Shown here one piece after another: positions 14,915-25,764 of a stretch of DNA of 36,453 bases (position 1 is its first letter; every line of letters starts with the position of its first letter). The stretch covers positions 1 through 36,453 of the forward strand of contig CAJWVJ010000005.1 in the NCBI GenBank assembly GCA_913048595.1, read 5' to 3'. The notes beneath the pieces were generated by a model that worked only from the letters and a program-made list of their open reading frames with translations, ran no database searches and was not told the DNA's origin. The stretch is from an uncultured Alphaproteobacteria bacterium (GTDB lineage: Bacteria; Pseudomonadota; Alphaproteobacteria; Puniceispirillales; Puniceispirillaceae). The translations under genes were made by a program, and so were the position numbers.

Positions 14915-16296
14915 GTAGCCACAGGTTCCATCCGACCATTCTGCGGGCCTATGACATTCGCGGGGTCTTCGAAGATACGCTGACCGTCGATGACGCCTTT
15001 GCCATAGGCCTGTCCTTCATCACCATCCAGCGCGCCCGCGGGCTTGGCACCGAGGTGGCCGTCGGCCGTGATGGCAGGCTGTCATCCCCGGCTCTGTCCG
15101 CCGCGCTTGTCGACGGGCTGGTCGCCGGCGGCGCCACGGTGACGGATATCGGCTGCGGGCCGACCCCGATGCTGTATTTCGCCGCGCATGAGCTTGCCTG
15201 TGGCGGGGCCATTCAGGTCACGGGAAGCCACAACCCCCCGACCCATAACGGCTTCAAGATGGTGATGGGCGGGCTGTCCTTCTTCGGAGACGACATCCAG
15301 GAGCTTGGCGGTGTCAGCGCCGATGGACCGGCCCTTGTCGATGGCGGCACCGTCACGCCATATGCCATCGAAGACGCCTATGTGGACCGGCTTGCCGCAG
15401 GCGCCAGGGCGACCGGGCTGTCCGTTGTCTGGGATTGCGGCAATGGCGCCAGCGGCCCGGTCACGGAAAAGCTGGTCGCTAGGCTGGATGGCACCCACAA
15501 GGTACTGTTCCCTGAAATCGACGGCACCTTCCCGAACCACCATCCCAACCCGGTCGATCCTGAAACACTCGACATTCTTCGTGCCGAGGTGAAGGCAGCG
15601 GGTGCCGATCTCGGCATCGGCTTTGACGGGGACGGGGACCGGATCGGCATTGTCGATTCCAGCGGCAGACAGGTGCCGGGTGACCTGCTGACCGCCTTCC
15701 TGGCAAAAGATGTCGCCACCCGCCACCCGGGCGCCCCGATCCTGCTTGACGTCAAATCGTCAGAGGCAGCCCTGCAGCTGATCGAGGATGCGGGCGCCGC
15801 CAGCGGAATCTGGAAAACCGGTCACAGCCACATGAAAAAGCGGATGAAGGAACTTCAGTCCCCACTTGCCGGCGAGATGTCCGGCCATATCTTCATCGCC
15901 GACCGGTATCTCGGTTTCGACGATGCCATTTACGCGGCGGCGCGCGTGATCACCCAGATGGTCACAGGCGGGAAGTCCATCGCCGCCTTCATGGATTCGC
16001 TTCCCGAACAGCACGCCACGCCGGAACTTCGCATCGATTGCCCGGACGAGGTGAAGTTCGGCGCGATGGCGAAGATTTCGGACCATGTTCTGGCCAACCA
16101 TGACGCCGCGGATGTGAACACCATCGACGGGGTGCGGGTGCGGAGCGGCAGCGGCTGGTGGCTGATCCGCGCCTCGAACACCGAAGCGGCCCTTGTGGCG
16201 CGTGCGGAAGCTGGCAACAGGGCCGCGCTCGACACCCTTCTCGGGGACATCGAGACAACGCTTGCGGCGGCCGGTCTGGACTGGCGGCGCCCCTGA
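14911..16296 (+). CDS. Phosphomannomutase/phosphoglucomutase (AlgC/ManB family)
   Basis: A 461-residue alpha-D-phosphohexomutase with a GTG start inside the galU stop. The four domain signatures are present in order: the phosphoserine loop TGSHNPP with S106, the magnesium loop FDGDGDR at 238-244, the sugar-specificity loop GEMSGH and the phosphate-binding [10 protein letters not shown] near the C-terminus. The enzyme interconverts hexose 6- and 1-phosphates, supplying glucose-1-P to GalU and mannose-1-P for GDP-mannose. TGSHNPP and GEMSGH are typical of dual PMM/PGM enzymes. Coupling to galU supports the glucose branch in particular. Confidence 0.93.
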   Translation: MSSHRFHPTILRAYDIRGVFEDTLTVDDAFAIGLSFITIQRARGLGTEVAVGRDGRLSSPALSAALVDGLVAGGATVTDIGCGPTPMLYFAAHELACGGAIQVTGSHNPPTHNGFKMVMGGLSFFGDDIQELGGVSADGPALVDGGTVTPYAIEDAYVDRLAAGARATGLSVVWDCGNGASGPVTEKLVARLDGTHKVLFPEIDGTFPNHHPNPVDPETLDILRAEVKAAGADLGIGFDGDGDRIGIVDSSGRQVPGDLLTAFLAKDVATRHPGAPILLDVKSSEAALQLIEDAGAASGIWKTGHSHMKKRMKELQSPLAGEMSGHIFIADRYLGFDDAIYAAARVITQMVTGGKSIAAFMDSLPEQHATPELRIDCPDEVKFGAMAKISDHVLANHDAADVNTIDGVRVRSGSGWWLIRASNTEAALVARAEAGNRAALDTLLGDIETTLAAAGLDWRRP

Positions 16297-16341
16297 ACAT
16301 CATCGCGCGCGGCCCGTCCGTGGCAAGCTGCCGCTGGGTGG

Positions 16342-16370
16342 TTGGCAAGGGCGGACGCAGGGCTTATATT
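16342..16370 (+). promoter_or_regulatory. Likely sigma-70 promoter of malate synthase G
   Basis: TTGGCA at 16342-16347 and TATATT at 16365-16370 are separated by exactly 17 bp in the gap before glcB, 48 bp from its ATG. Both hexamers match consensus well for a GC-rich genome. Confidence 0.55.
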
Positions 16371-16417
16371 GGCGCTCACGCCCGGCACCCGGGCCTGAAG
16401 AATTCTTGGAGACATTC

Positions 16418-18577
16418 ATGACTGACTATGTGGCGCGCGGCGGGCTGAAGGTCGCTGCGGAACTTGCTGATTTTGTCGAAACTGAGCTTCTTGCCAGTTC
16501 GGACATTGCACCCGATGCCTTCTGGGCATGCTTCGACGCGGCAGTGCACAGGCTGGCGCCGCGCAACCGCGAGCTTCTGGAGATCCGCGCCAGCATGCAG
16601 TCGCAGATCGACAGCTGGCTTGGCGACAATGCCGCCTCGGGAAGCGACAGCGCCGCCTACACGGCCTTCCTTCGCGAGATCGGCTATCTGGTCGAGGAAG
16701 GCGATGATTTCAGCGTCGAGACCGCGCATGTCGATCCGGAAATCGCCAGCATCGCCGGCCCGCAGCTGGTCGTGCCGATCACCAATGCACGCTATGCGCT
16801 TAACGCCGCCAATGCGCGGTTCGGCAGCCTCTATGACGCCTTTTACGGCACCGACGCCATTCCGGCCGAAGAATCACCTGTGGCCGGCTATGACCCGGCG
16901 CGCGGCGCCAAGGTGATTGCCCGCGTCCGCACCTTTCTTCAGGACACCTGGCCGCTTGACGGTGGCAGCTGGGCCGATCTGACCGGCCTGTCCGTATCTG
17001 ATTGCGCCCTTGTCGCGCGGTTCGGCGCGGCAAGAGGCGGGCTGTCCGCCGCGCAAGGGTTCGCCGGCCATATCGGCGATGCCGCCGATCCTGCAGCGGT
17101 GGTGCTTCGCAATCACGGGCTTCATGTTCTGGTGAAGATCGACCGCGACGGCGTCATCGGGTGCGATGATGCCGCCGGAATCAATGATGTGGTGGCGGAA
17201 TCGGCCATGTCGAGCATCATGGACTGCGAGGATTCGGTGGCCTGTGTCGACGCCGAGGACAAGGTTCTGGCCTATCGCAACTGGCGCGGGCTGATGGATG
17301 GCACCTTGCAGGACAGGTTCGAGAAGGGCGGGCGCACCATCACCCGCAAGCTTGCCGAGGACATCGCCTTCACCGCGGCAGACGGCAGCCAGGCCAGCCT
17401 GAAGGCGCGGGCGCTGATGCTGGTCCGCAATGTCGGCCATCTGATGACCAACCCAGCCATCCGGCTGGCTGACGGCAGCGAGGTTCCGGAGGGCATCATG
17501 GATGCCTTCATGACCGTGGCGGGCGCCCTGCCCGATCTTCGTGACGGCCGGAATTCGGCCGCCGGATCGGTCTATATCGTCAAGCCGAAGATGCATGGCC
17601 CGGACGAGGTCGGCTTTGCCGATGACATCTTCACCACGGTCGAGGCAAGCCTTGGCCTGGCGGCGAACACCATCAAGATCGGCATCATGGACGAAGAGCG
17701 GCGGACCACCGTCAATCTGAAGGAATGTATCCGAGCGGCGAAATCACGGGTTGTCTTCATCAATACCGGATTTCTCGATCGCACCGGCGACGAGATTCAT
17801 ACCTCGATGGAAGCCGGCCCGATGATCCGCAAGGCCGACATGAAGGGTGCCACATGGATCGGTGCCTATGAGGACTGGAACGTCGATATCGGACTTGCCT
17901 GCGGGCTGGCCGGAAAGGCCCAGATCGGCAAGGGCATGTGGGCCATGCCGGACAGGATGGCAGACATGCTGGAGCAGAAGATCGGGCATCCGATGGCCGG
18001 CGCGAACTGCGCCTGGGTGCCGTCGCCGACCGCTGCGACGCTTCACGCGCTTCATTACCACAAGGTTGATGTGGCCGCGCGCCAGGCTGAAATCGCCGGC
18101 CGGACGCGTGCCAGCCGCGACGACATCCTGTCGGTTCCGGTGGCGGTTCGTCCGAACTGGTCAGAAGATGATATCCGCGCCGAGCTTCGCAACAACGCGC
18201 AGGGCATCCTTGGCTATGTGGTGCGCTGGGTCGACCAGGGCGTCGGTTGTTCGAAAGTGCCGGACATCCACGATGTCGGGCTGATGGAAGACCGCGCCAC
18301 GCTGCGAATCTCGTCGCAGCATATCGCCAACTGGCTTCACCACGGGGTTTGTTCCGAGGCGCTTGTCCGCGAGGTGATGGAGGAAATGGCGGCCGTCGTC
18401 GACAGGCAGAATGACGGCGACGACGCCTACAGCCCGATGGCGCCCGATTTCGACGCCTCGGTGGCGTTTCAGGCGGCCTGCGATCTAGTCTTCCGCGGCC
18501 GGCAGCAGCCGTCCGGATATACCGAGCCCGTGCTTCACGCGCGGCGGATCGAGAAGAAGGCGCAGCATGCCGTTTAA
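16418..18577 (+). CDS. glcB: Malate synthase G
   Basis: A 719-residue enzyme, close to the 723 residues of E. coli MSG. It condenses glyoxylate with acetyl-CoA to malate, allowing growth on glycolate, glyoxylate or C2 compounds. Family segments include [59 protein letters not shown], and [16 protein letters not shown] followed by [20 protein letters not shown]. The ORF track begins 75 codons too early; the ATG at 16418 has GGAG upstream and matches the family N-terminus. It overlaps apt by 11 bp, an unusual but clear cotranscription. No isocitrate lyase or glc regulator is in the window. Confidence 0.96.
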   Translation: MTDYVARGGLKVAAELADFVETELLASSDIAPDAFWACFDAAVHRLAPRNRELLEIRASMQSQIDSWLGDNAASGSDSAAYTAFLREIGYLVEEGDDFSVETAHVDPEIASIAGPQLVVPITNARYALNAANARFGSLYDAFYGTDAIPAEESPVAGYDPARGAKVIARVRTFLQDTWPLDGGSWADLTGLSVSDCALVARFGAARGGLSAAQGFAGHIGDAADPAAVVLRNHGLHVLVKIDRDGVIGCDDAAGINDVVAESAMSSIMDCEDSVACVDAEDKVLAYRNWRGLMDGTLQDRFEKGGRTITRKLAEDIAFTAADGSQASLKARALMLVRNVGHLMTNPAIRLADGSEVPEGIMDAFMTVAGALPDLRDGRNSAAGSVYIVKPKMHGPDEVGFADDIFTTVEASLGLAANTIKIGIMDEERRTTVNLKECIRAAKSRVVFINTGFLDRTGDEIHTSMEAGPMIRKADMKGATWIGAYEDWNVDIGLACGLAGKAQIGKGMWAMPDRMADMLEQKIGHPMAGANCAWVPSPTAATLHALHYHKVDVAARQAEIAGRTRASRDDILSVPVAVRPNWSEDDIRAELRNNAQGILGYVVRWVDQGVGCSKVPDIHDVGLMEDRATLRISSQHIANWLHHGVCSEALVREVMEEMAAVVDRQNDGDDAYSPMAPDFDASVAFQAACDLVFRGRQQPSGYTEPVLHARRIEKKAQHAV

Positions 18578-19088
18578 CGCCGATCCCTATATCTCGAAGA
18601 CACCGGGCTTTCCCAAGGAAGGCATCACCTTCTACGACATAAGCCCGATCCTCGAGGATAGTGTGGTTGTGCGGCAGGCGATGGACGCGCTTGCCGATCT
18701 GGCGCGTCCCATGCAGCCCGACATCATCGCCGGCGTCGATGCCAGGGGCTTTCTGTTCGCCCTGCCGCTGGCGCTGTCGCTTGATTGCGGCATGGTGATG
18801 GTGCGCAAGGCTGGCAAGCTGCCGGGCGAGCTGTTCGAACAGTCCTACGCGCTGGAATATGGCGAGGCGAGGCTGTCTATCCAGGCAAGCCGCCAGCTTC
18901 GGGGCAGGCGTGTGGTCCTGTGCGACGACCTTCTGGCGACCGGCGGCACGCTCGAGGCGGCAGCAGGGCTGGTCGGGCAATGCGGCGGCATCCTTGCCGG
19001 CGCGGTCTGCGTCATCGAGCTCACCGGCCTGAAAGGGCGGGCACGGCTTGACTGTCCTGTGGCGGCCCTGCAAACCTACGAATTCTGA
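18567..19088 (+). CDS. apt: Adenine phosphoribosyltransferase
   Basis: A 173-residue type I phosphoribosyltransferase that salvages adenine with PRPP to AMP. It shows [18 protein letters not shown], the adenine-pocket [22 protein letters not shown] and the PRPP loop [13 protein letters not shown] at 116-128. The length fits the family. The ATG lies inside the 3' end of glcB in another frame. Confidence 0.93.
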   Translation: MPFNADPYISKTPGFPKEGITFYDISPILEDSVVVRQAMDALADLARPMQPDIIAGVDARGFLFALPLALSLDCGMVMVRKAGKLPGELFEQSYALEYGEARLSIQASRQLRGRRVVLCDDLLATGGTLEAAAGLVGQCGGILAGAVCVIELTGLKGRARLDCPVAALQTYEF

Positions 19089-19150
19089 TCGCCGCGGCGG
19101 CCCTTCGCCGGCGGCGCAGCCTGCCGCCTGACTGACGCGGAGCGAAGCCG

Positions 19151-20368
19151 ATGCGAATAACCCGCCAGCTGCTGTCCTGGTCGTTCTATGACTGGGCAAG
19201 CTCGCCCGTGCCGACACTTCACACCACCTTCATCTTCTCGGTGTTCTTCACCACCGCGGTGATGCCCGAGGGCGGCAGCGTCGCCTGGGCCTGGATGACC
19301 GCGGCCAGCGCCTTTGTTATCGCCATTGCGGCGCCTGTTCTGGGGCGGATGGCCGACGGGCGCGGGGCGGTCAAGCGATGTCTCTTCTACGCCACAATGA
19401 TCGGTGCGGCGGCAACCGCCGGCCTGTGGTTCGTCGAACCGGATCCGGGCTTCGCGATGCTGGCGCTCGGGCTGTCGGCGCTGTCGATCCTGGCAATGGA
19501 GTTGAGCTTCGTTTTCTATAACGCGATGCTGCCGTCGGTGGCCGGACCGGCGGAATATGGCCGCGCCTCGGGCCTTGCCTGGGGGGTGGGCTATGTCGGG
19601 GCGATCTTCGCGCTTGTCGTCGTGCTACTTCTGTTCGTGATGCCCGAGGAGCCGGCCTTTGGGATCAGCCGCGAGGGCGCCGGCCATATCCGGATCACGA
19701 TGATCTTCGCAGCGCTGTGGCTGTGCCTGTTCGCCGCGCCGCTGTTCCTGTTTGTGCACCAGCCGGAACCAGCGCCCGATCCGGACCCGCTTGGCACGCA
19801 GTTCCGCGCCAGCCTGAAAACGGCGATGGCCATTCCCGGCATGCCGCGTTTTCTTCTGGCGCGGATGCTGTTCGCCGACGCGCTGGTGACCCTGTTCGCC
19901 TTTGGCGGAATCTACGCCGCCACCGTTTTCGGCTTTTCCCAGACCAAAGTTCTTGTCTTCGGCATCATCCTCAACATCACCGCCGGACTTGGGGCCGGGT
20001 TCGGCGGGTTTGCGGATGACCGCATGGGGTCCATCAGGGTGATGCGCCTGTGCCTGGTGGCGCTGGCCGGGCTGGGGGTTGTCGCCATTCTGGCCCCGAG
20101 CGAGCCTGTCTTCTGGGCGGCGGGAGCCTGTCTCGGGATGTTCATCGGGCCGCTTCAATCCTCGGCGCGGGCCTGGGTGGCACGCGCCGCACCGCCATCG
20201 CAGCGCGCCAGCCTGTTCGGGCTGATGATGTTCTCGGGCAAGGCGACAAGCTTCGTCGGGCCGCTTCTCTATGGTGTTCTGGTCGCCGCGACGGGCACCG
20301 AACGGGCCGGCATGACGGTTGTCATCGCCCTGCTGATGGCAAGTCTTCTGGCGATGCCACAACGATAG
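19151..20368 (+). CDS. MFS transporter, UMF1 / Atg22-like family
   Basis: A 405-residue integral membrane protein with about 12 hydrophobic segments. The N-terminus SWSFYDWASSPVPTLHTTFIF is the UMF1/Atg22-like hallmark, followed by GRMADGRGAVKR, the MFS loop between TM2 and TM3. Prokaryotic members are annotated as transporters of unknown substrate; the yeast homologue exports amino acids from the vacuole, so amino-acid or small-metabolite efflux is a guess. It is 62 bp after apt, with GGAG upstream, and stops 6 bp from the convergent ccrM gene. Confidence 0.85.
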   Translation: MRITRQLLSWSFYDWASSPVPTLHTTFIFSVFFTTAVMPEGGSVAWAWMTAASAFVIAIAAPVLGRMADGRGAVKRCLFYATMIGAAATAGLWFVEPDPGFAMLALGLSALSILAMELSFVFYNAMLPSVAGPAEYGRASGLAWGVGYVGAIFALVVVLLLFVMPEEPAFGISREGAGHIRITMIFAALWLCLFAAPLFLFVHQPEPAPDPDPLGTQFRASLKTAMAIPGMPRFLLARMLFADALVTLFAFGGIYAATVFGFSQTKVLVFGIILNITAGLGAGFGGFADDRMGSIRVMRLCLVALAGLGVVAILAPSEPVFWAAGACLGMFIGPLQSSARAWVARAAPPSQRASLFGLMMFSGKATSFVGPLLYGVLVAATGTERAGMTVVIALLMASLLAMPQR

Positions 20369-20374
20369 GGGCTG

Positions 20375-21532
<1,158 letters not shown>

Positions 21533-21651
21533 CTATGCGGGTGTCCTGAAGACACTCACAACATCTGGTAGTCCGTCGCATGACAGGCTGGTTATCTTGT
21601 GGGTGGTGCGGTGCAAGTTCCGTGCCTTTTCTGGCACTTGAGCTGAATTTG

Positions 21652-22332
21652 TTAACCTTTGGTGTAAGCTGTGTCGGCACCTTCGTCCCGGTCGGTGAGA
21701 GAAGGGTCAGTGAGAAGGGCGCGCACCGGGGCAAAGCTTCGGCGGTGATGCGCGGTGACGCCAAGCCGGTTCAGCGCCTCGCGATGGGCGGCGGTGCCAT
21801 ACCCCATATTGGTCTGCCATCCGTAGCCGGGATGCGCGGCGGACAGGTCTGTCATGATCCTGTCGCGTTCATGCTTGGCGATGACCGAGGCAGCGGCGAT
21901 GCTGAGGCTGCGCGAGTCCCCCTTGACCAGCGTCTGCGCGGGCAGCGCCAGCGGCGGCATCTGGTTGCCATCGACAAGAACCTGCGCCGGCAGGCCGATG
22001 CCGGCCGATATCAGACGATCCGCCAGCATCTCGGCGACGCGCGCCATGCCGGAAAGCGTCGCCCGCAGGATGCCGTCCCGGTCGATCTGCGCCACCGGCA
22101 CCGACAGCACCGCGTGATGATGCGGCGGCTTTGTCAGGATGGCGTGGAAGGCGGCCCGGTACGCCGCGGTCATTTTCTTGGAATCATCAAGACCCGACGG
22201 CAACGCGGCGACAGCGGCAGGGTCAAGCCAGGCCGCCGCCACGGTCACAGGTCCGGCCCAGGGGCCGCGGCCCGCCTCGTCAATGCCGATCACCGGGCCG
22301 TCAAATCCGGATTCAACCGCCAGGTCGGGCAT
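21652..22332 (-). CDS. rnhB: Ribonuclease HII
   Basis: A 226-residue type 2 RNase H that removes misincorporated ribonucleotides and RNA from RNA-DNA hybrids. It has the signature VIGIDEAGRGPWAGPV with D18/E19, LDDSKKM, LVDGNQ and KGDSRSLSIAAASVIAKHERDR, which supply the remaining acidic residues. Its ATG overlaps the TGA of moaB (TGATG). The tail after residue 205 is poorly conserved. ccrM follows after a gap of about 200 bp from the chosen GTG. Confidence 0.95.
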   Translation of the reverse strand: MPDLAVESGFDGPVIGIDEAGRGPWAGPVTVAAAWLDPAAVAALPSGLDDSKKMTAAYRAAFHAILTKPPHHHAVLSVPVAQIDRDGILRATLSGMARVAEMLADRLISAGIGLPAQVLVDGNQMPPLALPAQTLVKGDSRSLSIAAASVIAKHERDRIMTDLSAAHPGYGWQTNMGYGTAAHREALNRLGVTAHHRRSFAPVRALLTDPSLTDRDEGADTAYTKG

Positions 22333-22895
22333 CAGCCGGAACGGCGGGTGGACGCGGATTCCGTCAGGCGCGGCATGATCTCGACAAAATTGCAGGGCCG
22401 GTGCCGGATATCCAGCTGATAGCGAAGGATGTCATCCCAGCCGTCCTTGCAGGCCGAGGTCGATCCCGGCAGCGCGAAGAGATAGGTGCCGCGTGCCACC
22501 CCGGCAAGAGCGCGCGACTGCACGGTCGAGGTGCCGATCTTCTGATAGGACAGCATGCGGAACAGTTCGCCGAACCCGGCGATTTCCTTCTCGACGATGG
22601 CGGCGAAGGCCTCAGGCGTACTGTCACGGCCGGTCAGCCCGGTGCCGCCGGTCGTCACCACCACATCAATCTGCGGGTCATCGATCCATGCGTGAAGCCT
22701 GGCGGTGATGCGGTCCACATCATCGGTGATAATGGCGCGGTCGGCCAGCACATGGCCGTCCCCGGCGATGCGCGAGGCCAGAAAATCACCGGATTTGTCA
22801 TCGGCCGCGCTGCGGGTATCGGACACCGTCATCACAGCAATGTTCACCGGCTGGAAGGCGATGCTCATATCAAGGCGGTCTGTGTTGTGCGCCAT
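22332..22895 (-). CDS. moaB: Molybdenum cofactor biosynthesis protein B
   Basis: A 187-residue MoaB/Mog-fold protein. It has VNIAVMTVSDTRSAADDKSG, then VVVTTGGTGLTGRDSTPEA and the GSTSACKDGWDDIL segment. MoaB adenylylates molybdopterin or has an accessory role in cofactor synthesis. A strong ribosome site (GGGGAGAG) precedes the ATG at 22895. It sits 14 bp after the transglycosylase gene and overlaps rnhB by one base. No other moa or moe genes are in the window. Confidence 0.93.
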   Translation of the reverse strand: MAHNTDRLDMSIAFQPVNIAVMTVSDTRSAADDKSGDFLASRIAGDGHVLADRAIITDDVDRITARLHAWIDDPQIDVVVTTGGTGLTGRDSTPEAFAAIVEKEIAGFGELFRMLSYQKIGTSTVQSRALAGVARGTYLFALPGSTSACKDGWDDILRYQLDIRHRPCNFVEIMPRLTESASTRRSG

Positions 22896-22909
22896 GTCTC
22901 TCCCCGGGG

Positions 22910-24706
22910 TCAGGATCCGGTGCCGGACTCTACCACCGGCGCGTCGATCATTGAAACAAATCGGCCCGACCCGCCGGACGCCAGCTCACGAAGCGACAGG
23001 GCCGGCTCGCCAAGCTGCGCACGGTAGATGGCAAGGTTGCTGACAACATTCTTGATATAGTGCCTTGTCTCGCGTGCCGGAATGGATTCGATCAGGAGGA
23101 ACGGATCATCCTGATGATCCACCTTGGCAAGCCATTTGCGAAGATTGCCGGGGCCGCCGTTATAAGCCGCCAGAAGGCGGATCACCGACCCGTCGATCAG
23201 CGGTTCCTCCAGAAGCGAATTGATATAGGCCTGCCCGATCTGCAGATTGCGATGCGGGTTCAGCAGAAGATGCTTGTCACGGCCGCGAAGCGCCCGGTTC
23301 CGCGTCACGAACGAGGCCGTAGAGGGCATGATCTGCATCAGCCCAGCGGCGCGCGCGCGGCTCCTGGCGCGCGGGTTGAACCCTGATTCCTGCCGCGAGA
23401 TGGCCCAGACAAGCGCCTGATCGACGGAGAATTCGACATCATAGCGCGGGATCGGATAGATGGCGCCAAGCCATGTCCGCCCTTCATTGCGGCGCAGCAG
23501 CTCGCCGGCACGATAGGCCAGCCCGGCCATGCCATGGTCGATTGCAAAGCGAAGCGCCGCCTCCTGCATTTCGGTCGGCATATCTCCCCAGAGATAGCGA
23601 AGCTCGCGCTCGGCGTCGGTCAGCCGTCCGATCTGCAACAACGCGAACAGGCGCGTGCCGCCGGGCCTGGCCGACAGCCATTCCACAAACCCGTCATCAT
23701 AGGCGGGAAGGTCAAAGGAAATGTCCAGCTCCTGCCCAAGAACATGCCGCGACATCACACCGTAAAAACTGTGAAGCTCCTGCGCGGCGATGTCCAGATA
23801 GCGCACGGCCTCGTCAGGACGGCCGGCGCGCATTTCGGCGCGGTGCGCCCAGAAGGCGGCGGCGGCGCGAAGATCGGCAAAGGCCGATTCCTCGTCGGCA
23901 AGGGTGCGGAAGAAGGATCCGGCAAGTTCGATCTTGCCGCTTCGCCAGGCTGCAAGCCCGCCCGACCAGTAGGCCATATGCGCGTCCGACCGACCGACGC
24001 CGATGCCGTGGCGGGCCTGCCTTATGGCCTTGTCATCGACGCCGAAGATAAAATAGGCATGCGCGATCTCGCCGCGAAGCTGTGCCTCTTCCTGCTTTGT
24101 CAGATAACGCCGGTTGCGCTCGTTCTCGACCACCTCCAGCGCACCGGACGGCCAGCCACGGCGGATGGAGCGGCGCACCTCGCGGGCCACGCGCCTTGTC
24201 GTCCGCGGCGAGGCCCGCCCGCCCGTATAGAGCGGGATCGGCGGCCGGTAGCTGCTTGCCGTCGCCAGACCGAAGCCGTTCAGATAGCCGGGCTTCGGCG
24301 CTCTCGGCGCGGCCGCGTTCTTCGGGCGGCGTTTCTTGGCAAGCCAGAAGATACGGCTTGCGTCCGGGTGGTCGTTGTAGCGCTTCAGCCATCCCGACAG
24401 CTCGCCATAGCTTGACCGCCAGGCGGTGGGGTGAAGATAGCGCTGCGACAGCAGATGGCCCATCAGGATCGGGTCGCTCAACCGGCCCATCTCGCGGGTG
24501 GCTTGCTTCATCCGTCCGACTTCCTGAAGATCGAAAAGTCGCTGATACTGCGCCACGTCGAAATCGCCAAGCGGCCTGGGAAGGCCGTCTTGCGGGCTGT
24601 CCAGGGCGGCGTCCGGACCAGCAAGGCCGTCCTTGGAGCCGCCCTTGTCACCGGCATGGGCCGCAACGGGAAGCAACGCCACAAGAAGGGCAGCGATCAT
24701 CCGCAT
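22910..24706 (-). CDS. Soluble lytic murein transglycosylase (Slt family)
   Basis: From the ATG at 24706 the protein is 598 residues with a signal peptide (MRMIAALLVALLPVAAHA), then a long helical, TPR/superhelix-like region and a C-terminal GH23 domain. The catalytic glutamate lies in ISRQESGFNP, followed by ARAAGLMQIMPSTA and LAAYNGGPGNL. Such enzymes cleave the MurNAc-GlcNAc bond of peptidoglycan to 1,6-anhydro ends in the periplasm. The ORF track starts at a TTG 18 codons earlier, which would push the signal peptide inside; the internal ATG is preferred although its ribosome site is weak. Heads the moaB-rnhB run. Confidence 0.9.
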   Translation of the reverse strand: MRMIAALLVALLPVAAHAGDKGGSKDGLAGPDAALDSPQDGLPRPLGDFDVAQYQRLFDLQEVGRMKQATREMGRLSDPILMGHLLSQRYLHPTAWRSSYGELSGWLKRYNDHPDASRIFWLAKKRRPKNAAAPRAPKPGYLNGFGLATASSYRPPIPLYTGGRASPRTTRRVAREVRRSIRRGWPSGALEVVENERNRRYLTKQEEAQLRGEIAHAYFIFGVDDKAIRQARHGIGVGRSDAHMAYWSGGLAAWRSGKIELAGSFFRTLADEESAFADLRAAAAFWAHRAEMRAGRPDEAVRYLDIAAQELHSFYGVMSRHVLGQELDISFDLPAYDDGFVEWLSARPGGTRLFALLQIGRLTDAERELRYLWGDMPTEMQEAALRFAIDHGMAGLAYRAGELLRRNEGRTWLGAIYPIPRYDVEFSVDQALVWAISRQESGFNPRARSRARAAGLMQIMPSTASFVTRNRALRGRDKHLLLNPHRNLQIGQAYINSLLEEPLIDGSVIRLLAAYNGGPGNLRKWLAKVDHQDDPFLLIESIPARETRHYIKNVVSNLAIYRAQLGEPALSLRELASGGSGRFVSMIDAPVVESGTGS

Positions 24707-24773
24707 CACGCGGTGTGGAAAGACAGAAACGGACACCGGACCGACCTGATCTGGTTGCAATCAACGGCGCACT

Positions 24774-25628
24774 CTATCCGAGTTTGCCGGCAAGCGCCAA
24801 CAGATCCGCATAGGCCAGCCGCTTCTGCGCCGGAGAGCGAAGCAGATAGGACGGATGGAGCGTCGCCATCGCCTGGCAGGCGACGCCATCACCAAGATCA
24901 AGATCATGCCAGCGGCCGCGCAGCTTGAGAATGCCACCCTGCTGCGGCAGCATCGCCTTGGCCGGCGTGCCGCCAAGAAGCATCAGGAATTCCGGCTTCG
25001 CCAGCTGAATGTGGCGATGCAGCCAGGGAAGGAGAAGGTCCATCTCCTCGGATGTTGGGGTGCGGTTGCCGGGAGGCCGCCAAGGGATCAGCGTCGTCAC
25101 ATAGGCGTCGGCGCGGCTGAGCCCGATCGAGGCCAGCATCCGGTCGAAAAGCTGGCCGGCCCCGCCGACAAGCGGCAGGCCGACACGGTCCTCGTCGCGG
25201 CCCGGCACCTCGCCGACCACCATCAGCCGTGCCGCCGGATTGCCATCGGCGAAGATCATGTTGCTTGCGGTATGTTTCAGCGCGCACCCGTCGAACGCTT
25301 CAAGGGCGCTGCGGAGCGCCGCAAGCGAGGTGATGCCGGCCAGATCGGCGGAGGCGACCATCGCCGGTGCTGCCAGTGGCAACTGGGCTGGCAGCTCTGA
25401 AGGGGAGGGCGCTGATGGCGCAGGGGTGGTAGATGACATCACGGCTGCGGACGCCGGCGGAGCCGGGGCGGAACTGCCGGATGCGCCAGTCAGGGCCGAC
25501 AGCGGCACCGCCATATCGCCAGCCACACCCCCGGCCATATCGTCGAGAAGCACCTCGTCAATGCCCATCGCCTCCTGCCAGGCAAGCTGGTCAATCAGGC
25601 GTCTGCGTTCTGAGGGGTTCGCTGCCAT
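24774..25628 (-). CDS. Uracil-DNA glycosylase, family 4-like
   Basis: A 284-residue glycosylase from the ATG at 25628 (ORF track 16 codons longer; GGAA precedes the chosen start). The N-terminal helix [18 protein letters not shown] is followed by a low-complexity Ala/Pro/Ser linker of about 50 residues. The catalytic domain shows [43 protein letters not shown] and the C-terminal HPSYLLR. These enzymes excise uracil from DNA. Only two cysteines occur in the whole protein, so the classical four-cysteine [4Fe-4S] site is not present; GCALKH replaces the usual CxxC. This variant seems common in alphaproteobacteria (from memory). Divergent from the ETF-QO gene. Confidence 0.85.
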   Translation of the reverse strand: MAANPSERRRLIDQLAWQEAMGIDEVLLDDMAGGVAGDMAVPLSALTGASGSSAPAPPASAAVMSSTTPAPSAPSPSELPAQLPLAAPAMVASADLAGITSLAALRSALEAFDGCALKHTASNMIFADGNPAARLMVVGEVPGRDEDRVGLPLVGGAGQLFDRMLASIGLSRADAYVTTLIPWRPPGNRTPTSEEMDLLLPWLHRHIQLAKPEFLMLLGGTPAKAMLPQQGGILKLRGRWHDLDLGDGVACQAMATLHPSYLLRSPAQKRLAYADLLALAGKLG

Positions 25629-25764
25629 GCAAGTTTCCGTCGATTTCCTGACCGTTACCCTGTGCGAAAAAGACAACTATCGTTACGGTGGTAGGTACCA
25701 TATAACCAATGCCGCCGAAACAAAGAAGGTCGCTTCAGACGACTTGCAGACAATGGGTGCGATA

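Noticed and set aside
17760-19217. Minus-strand 485-aa ORF
   Set aside because: It is opposite glcB and apt; the peptide is Arg/Pro-rich, typical of antisense GC-rich frames.
21588-21660. Hairpin-like sequence between rnhB and ccrM (GTGCC/GGCAC)
   Set aside because: The stem is only 5 bp with competing pairings and no U-tract; too weak to call a terminator.
22131-23027. Plus-strand 298-aa ORF
   Set aside because: It is a shadow over rnhB and moaB, both confirmed by family motifs.
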